Shown here piece by piece: positions 1 through 7,297 of a DNA stretch of 12,105 nt. The position numbers and the translations under genes were made by a program. The DNA is from an uncultured Bacteriovorax sp. (lineage in GTDB: Bacteria; Bdellovibrionota; Bacteriovoracia; Bacteriovoracales; Bacteriovoracaceae), in the NCBI GenBank assembly GCA_946482295.1, contig CAMLRB010000107.1:1-12105 (forward strand), written 5' to 3'. How positions within the stretch are numbered: the first letter of the stretch is position 1; every line of letters begins with the position of its first letter. Under the pieces are notes generated by a model. The model saw only the letters and a list, made by a program, of their open reading frames with translations, had not been told where the DNA came from and did not search any database.

Positions 1-1480
1 TTTCCCACAGTGCTGGGTCCGATTGATTTAGCAGTGCCGTTTTTCTTAACTCTTTAAAAATTTTCTTACGTTCATCACACGTCGGTTTGTAATCTTCAGA
101 ATTTTTACTTGAAAAGCATTCTGGGAAAACTTTGTTGGCCACTTTGATGACATCTTTAGAATCTGTTGCAAAAAGGTAGCTCTCATTATCCTGAAGTTTT
201 TGAGACACGCATTTACTTTTATTTGCCCCTTCTTTCTCACACTGCTTAGCAAGCTTGAAAGCGACTTCGGCCAGTTTATAACTGTTAAGCACTCCTGCAC
301 CTAATCCATTTTGAAGCGGATAGTGTGGAATTTTAAGTGCTGTTTTTTCTAAGAGTTTTTTTGCCTCTGCTGAACTAAGCGCATGTCCAGTTATGAGAGT
401 AAAGGCCGCAAGGGCCGAAGTTACTTGAGGAGCAGCTCCGCTCGTACCGCCAAACTTGAAGGGTTTTGATTTTTTATCAAAACTCATAAGTGAATAATCA
501 GAAGGTGCACTAATTGTTACTTCAGAAGCAAATCCAGTGAAATTGGAAGCGAGACCATTTGGTTTAAGACTTGCGACAGTCAAGGCAGTGGTTTTAGCTG
601 AAGCCTTTCGTTTAACTTCTTCCATCATTGAAGGAATATTACCGGCAGAAGTCACAAACACTGTTGTCTTGGAGATTTTTTCGATAGCCTTTTCTATGAG
701 CGCACTATCTTCCCAGATCATTGAGTTATTAATGTAGAGCGGACAATTTTTTTGAGTGCTACATTTTTGAGTGAAACTTTCGTAAGCGCGAATGTAATCG
801 GAAGTGCTGACAATTTTTTCTAAATTATTATAAGGAACGATGTTTTTTGAAGGGATAATGGCAGAAGCATTTGGTCCCATTATGAGATGGCCAACCATGG
901 TTCCATGATCCTCGTCACCAGAATCCCAGATCCCAACCAAGTTTGGTGGAATCTTTAAAGGAGGATGAATAGACTTAAGTTTTTCGCGAACAAGATCTGC
1001 GCCAGTATACTCTTGCGCCCAAAAAGGAGACAGTCCTTCCGTTTCAACAACAACAGGAGAATGCGGAACGATTTCACAACGCATTTTTTCCGAAAGGTCA
1101 TTCAACTCTTTAGAAAGGACGACAACTGGCTTACGAGGCGGAGTACATGGTAATGAATCATCTTCACACTGTCCTTTGAGAACATAATCTAATTCGCAAT
1201 GTTTTACTGATGGCAATTTTTTAATTTCAACACAAAATCGAAGCAACTCTTCTTCATCTGAAGTTGCCTCTTTCAGAGCAAGTGAAAGTGTTTGCATTGA
1301 AGGAAAATATTTTTTCTCATCAAGCTTGTAACGTTTTTTTAATTTATCAAAGTCAGGCGTTTTTTTACTACTCTCCGATTCTAGTTGCACGAGCACACCC
1401 AAAATTTCTTTGGATTTTTTTTCTCCAGCAAATACTTGAGCAATAAAGATGGATAAACTTAATATAAATATGAACTTCAT
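1..1480 (-). CDS. Exported subtilisin-like serine protease (S8 family), C-terminus cut by the left edge
   Basis: The open frame runs from an ATG at 1480 to the left edge, giving 493 complete codons and no stop. A signal peptide (about residues 1-19, ending VFA) sends it to the periplasm or outside. Residues 20-180 form a cysteine-containing N-terminal region that may act as a propeptide. The subtilase core shows all key residues: Asp186 in VGIWDSG, His192 in HGTMVG, oxyanion Asn281 in TSAGN and Ser347 in GGTSGAAP. His-to-Asn is 89 residues and Asn-to-Ser is 66, close to subtilisin (91 and 66). Asp-to-His is only 6, against about 32 in subtilisin. A Cys-rich tail follows the Ser motif. There is no good Shine-Dalgarno before the ATG. 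It lies 51 bp behind the M3 peptidase gene on the same strand, so readthrough is possible; a weak CATAAT -10 box sits at 1509-1514. The family call is secure; the substrate is unknown. Confidence 0.9.
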   Translation of the reverse strand, partial: MKFIFILSLSIFIAQVFAGEKKSKEILGVLVQLESESSKKTPDFDKLKKRYKLDEKKYFPSMQTLSLALKEATSDEEELLRFCVEIKKLPSVKHCELDYVLKGQCEDDSLPCTPPRKPVVVLSKELNDLSEKMRCEIVPHSPVVVETEGLSPFWAQEYTGADLVREKLKSIHPPLKIPPNLVGIWDSGDEDHGTMVGHLIMGPNASAIIPSKNIVPYNNLEKIVSTSDYIRAYESFTQKCSTQKNCPLYINNSMIWEDSALIEKAIEKISKTTVFVTSAGNIPSMMEEVKRKASAKTTALTVASLKPNGLASNFTGFASEVTISAPSDYSLMSFDKKSKPFKFGGTSGAAPQVTSALAAFTLITGHALSSAEAKKLLEKTALKIPHYPLQNGLGAGVLNSYKLAEVAFKLAKQCEKEGANKSKCVSQKLQDNESYLFATDSKDVIKVANKVFPECFSSKNSEDYKPTCDERKKIFKELRKTALLNQSDPALWE

Positions 1481-1531
1481 GATGAAGCTATCGGAAAGTG
1501 TCTGGTCAATTATGACAAACTATTGTCCCGA

Positions 1532-3238
1532 TTAAAGTTTTAATTCCCCTTCAAGCCTCTTCGCCAACGGCCCAATAACTTCTTCGCCGAAATTTAATTT
1601 TGTTCCAAACAATTCATAAATTTCGGGAACTGTTTTTGAAGCCGCGGCACTACACCCTCTCTTATAATGGGCCACTCCGTCTGCAGGATTGGCCTTGTAG
1701 CGATCCCAGATGGAAAGCGCGAGCATTTCACTGATCGCATAATCGATGAGGTAATAAGGCATTTGGAGAATGTGCATGAATTGCCAATCGACTTTTGACG
1801 TTAGATCTTCATAACCTTCATAGTCCACGCCGCTGCTGTAAATTTTTGTGAGCTCCATCCACTTCGCTCTTCGCATTTCTTTGGTGTGTCCTGGATTTGC
1901 GTAAAGCCAATGTTGAAATTCATCTCCCTGTGACGTTTTTGTGAACAATCCAATTATACTTTCCAGGCGCTCTTGTTTGATTCGCGCGCTTTGATCAGCA
2001 TCGAGATATTCAGTGAGTTTTTCAAGACCCATGAATTCCATACTCATCGATCCGCCTTCAGCAACTTCTGATGTCCAGTTTTGAAGTGAATAAGGTTGAA
2101 CATCTTTTCCCAGAAAATAGTGAAAGCAATGACCAAGTTCATGCAACAAAACCATGAGGTCTGATGCGAGACCAACTCCATTATTAAAAACGGAAGCTTG
2201 CTCAAAAACGGGATACATGACCATGTATCCGCCGGGTGCTTTATTTTCACGAGCATCAAGATCTAAAAGATTGTTGTCTCTGATTTTGCAAAAATAGTTG
2301 TAGAGTTCGCTATCAATCGACTTCACAATTTTACCGGCACCTTCTATGAGCGAAGCTGTGTCACCTTTTTGATAAATCATCAGAGGTTCTCTGCCTTGTA
2401 CATCGACTCCGAGATCATATGGTTTTAGTGAATCGTATTTGAGTCCTGCTTTTCTTTTGGCAAGAAGTTTAGCTTTTAAAGGCAAGATGTGTTTTTTTAC
2501 GGCCGCATGAAAATCAAAACAGTGTGATTCATCCCAATCAAAACGCATCATCTCTTTGAAACGATATTTTGTATAACTTTCAAAACCAGCGTTTTTAGCA
2601 AGTTGTTGCCTTAGGACAAGTAAGCGATCGAATAACTCGTCAATAGTGTCTGCGACAGCAACATTAGCTGCACCTAAACTCTCATAAGCTTTTTTGCGAG
2701 TCTCACGATCTGCAGATTTCAAGTAAGGGTACACAGCAGGGAGTGGCAACGACTCGCCCATCCACTCAACTGTCAACTTGCCTTGTATTTCTGTTAATTC
2801 CGAACAAAGTTTATCGATTTTTTTTTGAACTTCGAGATTCTCTTTGCAGAAAAGATTCACTTCATTCTTTTGATTGCGACGAAGAATTTCAAAAGGCCCA
2901 CTCAGTGTTTGCGCCACAGATGATTCGAGAAACTTCTTATTTAATTTTTCGTCGTATTCTCTCACAAGCGGAGAAATCACTTGTTCGTAATGATCTTTGC
3001 GATTTTTCTTTTCAACACTCGCTACATCTGTCGTCATGAGAAAATAACTTTCTGCCATTTCGTTTACATTATGTTTGTCGATTGTGTCTCTCTGTCTTTG
3101 GAACTCCAAAGCGTCTTCTTTGCTTGAGATATTCATGGCCAATAACTCTTCATAGAGGCCTTTCATTTTTGTTGCATCGGTGATGGGAATGCTTTTTAAG
3201 GGTTGGTGTTTTTCAAAAGGGTTCATATTTTGAGACAT
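1532..3238 (-). CDS. M3-family oligoendopeptidase (zinc metallopeptidase, PepF/thimet type)
   Basis: Predicted cytosolic zinc peptidase that cuts short peptides. The zinc site HELGH is at residues 366-370, and the third ligand is probably the Glu in TSEVAE about 21 residues later. The C-terminal MPYYLIDYAISEM segment matches the substrate-binding Tyr-rich motif of M3 enzymes. The N-terminal half is helical and charged, as usual in this family. The length of 568 aa is normal, and there is no signal peptide or membrane segment. The start at 3238 is preferred because GGGAG lies 5 nt upstream; the in-frame ATG at 3250 (4 residues longer) has no ribosome binding site. It diverges from the SWIB gene across about 220 bp and precedes the S8 protease gene. 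A likely role is recycling of peptides, for example from digested prey or signal peptides. That role is inference; the family call is firm. Confidence 0.95.
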   Translation of the reverse strand: MSQNMNPFEKHQPLKSIPITDATKMKGLYEELLAMNISSKEDALEFQRQRDTIDKHNVNEMAESYFLMTTDVASVEKKNRKDHYEQVISPLVREYDEKLNKKFLESSVAQTLSGPFEILRRNQKNEVNLFCKENLEVQKKIDKLCSELTEIQGKLTVEWMGESLPLPAVYPYLKSADRETRKKAYESLGAANVAVADTIDELFDRLLVLRQQLAKNAGFESYTKYRFKEMMRFDWDESHCFDFHAAVKKHILPLKAKLLAKRKAGLKYDSLKPYDLGVDVQGREPLMIYQKGDTASLIEGAGKIVKSIDSELYNYFCKIRDNNLLDLDARENKAPGGYMVMYPVFEQASVFNNGVGLASDLMVLLHELGHCFHYFLGKDVQPYSLQNWTSEVAEGGSMSMEFMGLEKLTEYLDADQSARIKQERLESIIGLFTKTSQGDEFQHWLYANPGHTKEMRRAKWMELTKIYSSGVDYEGYEDLTSKVDWQFMHILQMPYYLIDYAISEMLALSIWDRYKANPADGVAHYKRGCSAAASKTVPEIYELFGTKLNFGEEVIGPLAKRLEGELKL

Positions 3239-3318
3239 ATTTGCTCCCATGGAGATTTAGTTAGTATTCAAGCGCGAAGCAGCTTTCGGACAAGATTTTC
3301 GCTCAAAATAATGGAGTG

Positions 3319-3362
3319 AAACCGCATTTCATGGGAAAAACCTGCTAAAAAACCGCATTTCA
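3319..3362. repeat. 13-bp direct repeat (aaaccgcatttca x2) in a divergent promoter region
   Basis: The 13-mer aaaccgcatttca occurs at 3319-3331 and again at 3350-3362, 31 bp apart start to start, about three helical turns. The first copy is also a dyad (TGAAA-N5-TTTCA, 3317-3331). It lies between the divergent M3 peptidase and SWIB genes, so binding sites for a regulator of either gene are plausible. The sequence shows the repeat; the function is inferred. Confidence 0.5.
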
Positions 3363-3370
3363 GTCACTTT

Positions 3371-3387
3371 GAGTGAACTTTTCACTC
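3371..3387. promoter_or_regulatory. Perfect 7-bp dyad GAGTGAA-N3-TTCACTC, operator-like
   Basis: A perfect inverted repeat with a 3-nt spacer lies 73 bp before the SWIB start codon. The same half-site GAGTGAA also occurs at 3314-3320, running into the first copy of the 13-bp direct repeat. Size and symmetry fit a dimeric helix-turn-helix operator. No T-tract follows, so it is not a terminator. I could not place a convincing -10/-35 pair for SWIB around it. Confidence 0.4.
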
Positions 3388-3459
3388 GAGAAACCATTAT
3401 TTCTTCGCTACACTTTTTATCATCACACAACTAAACAAACAACACTTAAGGAGACACGT

Positions 3460-3789
3460 ATGTCAGAAGTAGGATTAAACAAGCCAGTAAAACTTAATAA
3501 AGAACTAGCGACTTTCTGTGGAGCAACTGAGCTTCCGAGAACTGCTATCACTCAAAAATTCTGGGATTACATCAAGGCAAACAACCTTCAAGCTAAAACT
3601 GAAAACGGAAAAGCAGAAGGCGCAGGAAAATTCATCGTTGCAGACGCTACTCTTCTACCACTTTTCAAAGCTACAAAAGTAACAAGCAAATCTTCTGGTA
3701 AAGTGACTGACTTCACTGGAATGAAAATGGGCGAAACAATCAGCATGCTTCAATTAGCATCAGTTGTTGGCGCAAACATCGAAGCTTAA
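3460..3789 (+). CDS. Free-standing SWIB/MDM2 (BAF60b)-domain protein
   Basis: This 109-aa protein is almost entirely one SWIB domain. Near residues 4-45 the sequence shows GLNKPVKLNKELATF, then LPRTAIT and FWDYIKANNLQ, followed by KFIVAD and LLPLF, which is the consensus order of SWIB domains. The rest (to GANIEA) fills the last helix. SWIB domains are best known from eukaryotic SWI/SNF subunits and from Chlamydiae, where one is fused to topoisomerase I; they mediate protein contacts at chromatin. A nucleoid or transcription-related role here is inferred. The protein has no signal peptide and is cytosolic. The start at 3460 is set by AAGGAG at 3448-3453, 6 nt upstream; an in-frame ATG at 3373 would add 29 unrelated residues and lacks a ribosome binding site. 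The gene is monocistronic, with its own strong terminator and a repeat-rich upstream region, suggesting independent and possibly high expression. Confidence 0.9.
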   Translation: MSEVGLNKPVKLNKELATFCGATELPRTAITQKFWDYIKANNLQAKTENGKAEGAGKFIVADATLLPLFKATKVTSKSSGKVTDFTGMKMGETISMLQLASVVGANIEA

Positions 3790-3802
3790 TTTTCTTTCAA
3801 CA

Positions 3803-3830
3803 GGGTCTGGTTCGCCAGGCCCTTTTTTTT
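3803..3830 (+). terminator. Rho-independent terminator of the SWIB gene
   Basis: An 8-bp stem (gggtctgg at 3803-3810 with ccaggccc at 3815-3822, one G-T wobble) closes on a TTCG tetraloop and is followed by eight T residues. It starts 13 nt after the SWIB stop codon. Confidence 0.93.
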
Positions 3831-3911
3831 GCCTATAAAAACTATCCTCCCCCTTGCTCCTCATCCCCATTCTGGTATGTTCGCTCCACAAATTCAGTTT
3901 GGAGTATATAT

Positions 3912-4319
3912 ATGAAACGATTTATCGTCCTCATCAGCTTCCTCGCACCTTTTTTGGCCGTGGCCAATGAAGCCTGCGTTTCTAAGATCGCTCCAACGTT
4001 ATCTGCCTCAATCCAAAGGCCAAACACTAAAGCAACAGTCCTGGCCCTTGAATATATTACGAATAAGCAGGCCTTGAATTTTCTGAAAAGCGGAAACGCT
4101 GGAAATTCACATTACATCATCCAAGGCGAAGATTTTACAGCACGTAACAATGCTATCGCACTAACGAGCAACCCGAATGTAGCTTTTTACTATTTCGAGT
4201 ATGACCTCAAAGAAAAAGGTTTTTTTGGTGTAGAGATCAATTACGCTCGCATTGTTTTACTCGATAACAGAACGTGTGCTTTTAAATCACAGGTTCAGTA
4301 CATCAACGATTTTGAATAA
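3912..4319 (+). CDS. Small exported protein of unknown function
   Basis: Not recognised. The 135-aa product begins with a clear signal peptide (Lys-Arg, then a hydrophobic stretch, cleavage near AVA-NEA), so a mature periplasmic or secreted protein of about 117 aa is expected. It has only two cysteines, Cys22 at the mature N-terminus and Cys122 near the C-terminus, which could form one disulfide. Cys22 is not in a lipobox. The middle is mixed alpha/beta in character with an aromatic run around AFYYFEYDL. The start is fixed by GGAG at 3901-3904, 7 nt upstream. It is bounded by the SWIB terminator on the left and a separate promoter candidate on the right, so it is probably a single-gene unit. 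There is no obvious terminator hairpin after its stop. Confidence 0.75.
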   Translation: MKRFIVLISFLAPFLAVANEACVSKIAPTLSASIQRPNTKATVLALEYITNKQALNFLKSGNAGNSHYIIQGEDFTARNNAIALTSNPNVAFYYFEYDLKEKGFFGVEINYARIVLLDNRTCAFKSQVQYINDFE

Positions 4320-4325
4320 GAATTT

Positions 4326-4354
4326 TTTTCAAATCCCTCGTGCAAACCTATAAG
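4326..4354 (+). promoter_or_regulatory. Sigma-70-like promoter for the 4399 gene
   Basis: -35 TTTTCA (4326-4331), a 17-bp spacer and -10 TATAAG (4349-4354, 5 of 6 consensus). Transcription would start near 4361, leaving a leader of about 38 nt that contains AGGGGA. Confidence 0.45.
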
Positions 4355-4398
4355 ACTTTTGGTATTTAAGCGCCAATTCATTTTTTATAGGGGAAAAT

Positions 4399-4824
4399 AT
4401 GAGACTTTTAATCACTGCTGCTCTCGCTGCGATTCTAATGACAATTTCTGCACAAACTCAAGCTTCAGCGGTAGACGCTCAAAGCTTCACAGGAAAATTC
4501 ACTGTTGGTGATTGTACTCTTTCAATTGAAGAGCAAGCAGGTATCATTTTAGAAGATGGATTATTAAAACTTTTCTTTGAAGGTTCAAGAAGCTCATCAA
4601 TTGAACTTGTGACTGAATATACAGAAGAAGAATATGCTGTGATCATGGTAAAAACTGAACCACACACATTAATCAACGAATACTTCGTAAAAGTTAACGA
4701 TGGAATGCTTCTTCCAGTTCAACAAATCAAGATCGCTCGCTCAGCGACTGGTAACCGTGTTCGCATTACGTCTTTGACTTATGAAACGAACATGAAAAAT
4801 GAGTGTGTTCTTTACAGAAACTAA
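4399..4824 (+). CDS. Small exported protein of unknown function
   Basis: Not recognised. The 141-aa product has a signal peptide (about residues 1-24, ending ASA), giving a mature acidic, beta-rich protein of about 117 aa. Two cysteines lie at opposite ends of the mature chain: Cys39 in GDCTLS and Cys136 in NECVLYRN, six residues from the end. This end-to-end pair suggests a disulfide closing a beta-barrel or sandwich, and it resembles the layout of the 8434 gene product (Cys31 and Cys145), though I see no clear sequence identity between them. AGGGGA just upstream of the ATG is a good ribosome binding site. The gene has its own promoter candidate and a terminator, so it is a single-gene unit. 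The function is open. Confidence 0.8.
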   Translation: MRLLITAALAAILMTISAQTQASAVDAQSFTGKFTVGDCTLSIEEQAGIILEDGLLKLFFEGSRSSSIELVTEYTEEEYAVIMVKTEPHTLINEYFVKVNDGMLLPVQQIKIARSATGNRVRITSLTYETNMKNECVLYRN

Positions 4825-4847
4825 AAACTAAAATCTAAATATAAGAC

Positions 4848-4872
4848 GGGCCTAAATTGAGGCCCTTTTTTT
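4848..4872 (+). terminator. Rho-independent terminator between convergent genes
   Basis: A perfect 6-bp stem, GGGCCT (4848-4853) with AGGCCC (4860-4865), has a 6-nt loop and is followed by seven T residues. The T-tract overlaps the stop codon (TAA on the minus strand, 4871-4873) of the facing cytochrome gene. In the minus direction the stem is followed only by a broken T-rich run, so it probably works mainly for the plus strand. Confidence 0.88.
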
Positions 4873-5302
4873 ATTCTGCTTTTTCCGCTAATGACTTTTT
4901 CCACTCTTTAAGAAGCGCAATCAACTCTGGCTTCACCGGGTCCCCTTTCGGTGGCATGTAATCAAAACCCATATCAAATGCATCCGTCATACGATAAATG
5001 ATATCGTCAGTGTTTTTGATAATGTTTTCAATATTTGTCAGGTCCATGCGTTTTGGTTTTTTAGGGTTGTGGCAACCAGTACAGCTCTTATCAAAAAGTT
5101 CGGTTTTTAATTTGGTATACGTTTTATCTTCAACGATGATGACTGGCGTGTCTGGTTTTTCGGCAGGCGAACTTGTCTCAGGCTTTTTAACGGGATCGAT
5201 TTTCGCAATCTCGTTCGTTGAAAACTTTAATGGTCCTTTGTCAGAGCTGTCGCCACAACTACCGAGAAGGATAAGACTTGAAAGAATGAATGCGGTTTTC
5301 AT
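4871..5302 (-). CDS. Lipoprotein with a C-terminal cytochrome c-type haem-binding domain
   Basis: The 143-aa protein starts with a lipoprotein signal peptide whose lipobox LLGSC puts the lipid on Cys16, anchoring it to a membrane on the periplasmic side. Residues 17-65 are a Pro/Lys/Glu-rich linker. The haem motif CTGCH is at 74-78, and Met116 in YMPPKGD is the likely sixth ligand, so this is a single-haem class I-like c-type cytochrome of the short type found in many environmental bacteria. It probably shuttles or senses electrons in the periplasm; the partner is not encoded nearby. There is no Shine-Dalgarno before the ATG, and a promoter candidate lies so close (5311-5339) that the transcript could start at or just before the ATG. 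It converges with the 4399 gene. Confidence 0.88.
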   Translation of the reverse strand: MKTAFILSSLILLGSCGDSSDKGPLKFSTNEIAKIDPVKKPETSSPAEKPDTPVIIVEDKTYTKLKTELFDKSCTGCHNPKKPKRMDLTNIENIIKNTDDIIYRMTDAFDMGFDYMPPKGDPVKPELIALLKEWKKSLAEKAE

Positions 5303-5310
5303 AGGCGCAG

Positions 5311-5339
5311 ACTGTATCCGAAAGGTGCGTCCCGCTCAA
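5311..5339 (-). promoter_or_regulatory. Promoter candidate for the cytochrome lipoprotein, near-leaderless
   Basis: On the minus strand: -35 TTGAGC (5334-5339), a 17-bp spacer and -10 TACAGT (5311-5316). Only 8 nt separate the -10 box from the ATG at 5302, which would give a leader of 0-2 nt. This agrees with the missing ribosome binding site. Each hexamer matches consensus at 4 of 6 positions. Confidence 0.35.
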
Positions 5340-5402
5340 GCAAGATCTATAGAAAATACATACTTTACCCACTGAAATCAAATTTCGTTTAACCTTATCA
5401 AC

Positions 5403-5876
5403 ATGAAAAATCTAATTGTCCTGGCCGTTCTCCTTTTAGGTACGTTCTCCATCCAGGCGCGTGAGTGCGAAGGTCAAATGATCGTTCCTTCTTTCTCATG
5501 TTTAAACCCCATGAGTGGTGCAGACGTCAGGCTCTACATTATGGAATACCAAACGTGCGCGAATGGAAAAATCGTGGAACTCGACCGCACAGTGATGGGC
5601 ATGAATGAAGGGGAAGCTATTACTGAAGCCAATATCTCGATAGTATTCACGGCAGCTCGTACGAAAATAGATGCTGAACGCCGAGTGGATAATCTCACCT
5701 TTCTTATGCCTAAAGAAGTCACCATGGTGATGGAAGGGGCCGTCATTGATATTTCCGTTTCTGAGACATCGAAAATCGACAGCAATGGAAACTTTTATTT
5801 CCCAGGGACTTTCTCAGTGAAAAAATCCAATGGGAAAGTGAAAAATGGTAAACTCATTTGTTCAGTGGAGCACTAA
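5403..5876 (+). CDS. Exported protein of unknown function, coupled to the downstream serine hydrolase
   Basis: Not recognised. The 157-aa product has a signal peptide (residues 1-19, cleavage near IQA-REC). The mature part carries four cysteines (22, 33, 52 and 153), enough for two disulfides, and ends in a short Lys-rich strand, KKSNGKVKNGKLICSVEH. The pattern of alternating hydrophobic residues suggests a beta-rich periplasmic domain. Its stop codon overlaps the next ATG (TAATG at 5874-5878), so it is almost certainly translated from the same mRNA as the hydrolase, and an accessory or partner role is possible. No Shine-Dalgarno is seen before the ATG, and I found no convincing promoter in the 100 bp that separate it from the divergent cytochrome gene. 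Confidence 0.78.
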   Translation: MKNLIVLAVLLLGTFSIQARECEGQMIVPSFSCLNPMSGADVRLYIMEYQTCANGKIVELDRTVMGMNEGEAITEANISIVFTAARTKIDAERRVDNLTFLMPKEVTMVMEGAVIDISVSETSKIDSNGNFYFPGTFSVKKSNGKVKNGKLICSVEH

Positions 5877-7297
5877 TGAAAGTTTTATTTTTAAGTTTAT
5901 TAATTGCTCAATCAGCGGGTGCAATTACTGTTCACGATGCGGACAAAGTTTCTGAATTAGTGACAGATGCTATTCTTAAGAATCAGGAAACAGAAAGCAC
6001 AGGAGTCTCCGTAGCGATATTTAATAAGAAGGAAATGGTTTTTCAAAAAGGTTTTGGTTACGCCAATGCTGATGAAAAACGTCCAGTGACAAACAAGACG
6101 GTTTTCGCCATAGGTTCAACAACAAAAGCTTTTACTTCACTCTCTTTAAAGTTGCTGGAAAATAAAGGATTGCTGAAACTTAATGACCGCGTAATTGATC
6201 ACTTAAGCGACTTCAAACTCTCCAATGAAAATATCACTCAACAAGTTACAATCGAAGATTTACTCAGTCACCAAGTGGGTCTTCCTCGCCATGATCTCAT
6301 GTGGATGTTGTCTGATTTCTCACGTGATGAAAATTATCGTCGTTTGCAATATTTAGCGTTTCCAGAAAATGCGGAAGAAAATTTTCGCAAGAAATTTGTC
6401 TATAACAACTTTATGTTCACCGTAGCCGGAAAAATCATAGAAGCTAAAACCGGTGATACTTATGAGTCCTTTATTGAAAACACACTCTTCAAACCTATCG
6501 GGATGAACGACACGTTTGTCACTGTTCCGAAAAATTATTCTGATCTCGCTGAACCTCATTACAAAACATTGATTGTTCCTCACCGTGACATTAAAGACAT
6601 GGCGCCTGCGGGAAGTTTCTATTCAACGTCAGGTGATATGGCGAAATGGATTCAAACCTTTATGAATAAAAAGTGGGAAAATCAAGATGATCTCTTCCGA
6701 GCACGAATTGGACTGGATAATGAAAAACCAGATCTCGATTATGGCTATGGACTAGCGTGGATGGTGAATACTATTCGTGAAGATGCTCACTGGTATCTCC
6801 ACAATGGTGCGATTGATGGTTTTTCAGCATACGTTCTTTTTTCACCGCAACTAGATCTAGGTGTCGTAGTATTGATTAATCAAAATGGTTCGGGCATTGC
6901 TGATCACCTGGCCTTAGCATTGTTGAAGTATGAAGTTGCCAAACTTCCCGTCAAAAAAAGTTTTACTGAGTCTACTCCTTTAAAACTAGGGGGAGTGGAT
7001 ATCGCTTTAGATCTTCGTCACACATCTCCATCTCTCCTGCGCGAAAATGAGTTGTCATTCGAAAATAACGGTTACGGCGTGATCAAAACGTTTTCAGCTG
7101 AAGGAAAAAACTACGTTGATTATTACGGAAATATCTGGGAAACCAAGCCGTTCGAGCACGAATATTTCACGGTAATGACTGATCTTATTTTAGGCGGCGA
7201 TCACTACGATTTTCCCATGAGGATTACAACGGAAAGTGTGGTGGCACCTTTTGAGAGAGAGGTGCCATTCTTAGAATTTAAGCCAACGGCAAACTAG
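5876..7297 (+). CDS. Exported serine hydrolase of the beta-lactamase / class C penicillin-binding protein family
   Basis: 473 aa with signal peptide MKVLFLSLLIAQSAGA. All three active-site motifs of the family are present: SxxK as STTK (Ser81, Lys84), YxN as YNN (Tyr176, Asn178) and the KTG-box equivalent HNG (309-311). HxG in the last box is typical of the esterase / D-aminopeptidase / DD-peptidase branch and not of true AmpC beta-lactamases (KTG). Residues up to about 360 form the catalytic domain; about 365-473 form an extra beta-rich C-terminal domain of the kind often found on such enzymes. Expected substrates are peptidoglycan stem peptides, D-amino peptides or esters in the periplasm. 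Antibiotic resistance is not implied. The start at 5876 uses GTGGAG at 5865-5870 and overlaps the upstream stop (TAATG), indicating translational coupling. The 3' end overlaps the stop of the opposing gene. Confidence 0.93.
   Translation: MKVLFLSLLIAQSAGAITVHDADKVSELVTDAILKNQETESTGVSVAIFNKKEMVFQKGFGYANADEKRPVTNKTVFAIGSTTKAFTSLSLKLLENKGLLKLNDRVIDHLSDFKLSNENITQQVTIEDLLSHQVGLPRHDLMWMLSDFSRDENYRRLQYLAFPENAEENFRKKFVYNNFMFTVAGKIIEAKTGDTYESFIENTLFKPIGMNDTFVTVPKNYSDLAEPHYKTLIVPHRDIKDMAPAGSFYSTSGDMAKWIQTFMNKKWENQDDLFRARIGLDNEKPDLDYGYGLAWMVNTIREDAHWYLHNGAIDGFSAYVLFSPQLDLGVVVLINQNGSGIADHLALALLKYEVAKLPVKKSFTESTPLKLGGVDIALDLRHTSPSLLRENELSFENNGYGVIKTFSAEGKNYVDYYGNIWETKPFEHEYFTVMTDLILGGDHYDFPMRITTESVVAPFEREVPFLEFKPTAN

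Noticed and set aside
46..1446. Several short open frames on both strands (for example 46-300, 537-737, 965-1153, 1264-1446)
   Set aside because: They lie inside the S8 protease gene, lack ribosome binding sites and encode low-complexity or membrane-like sequence with no gene features. They are shadows of the coding frame.
5876..7297. Antibiotic-resistance beta-lactamase
   Set aside because: The third motif is HNG and not KTG, the protein has an extra C-terminal domain, and its coupling to an orphan protein fits a general serine hydrolase better.
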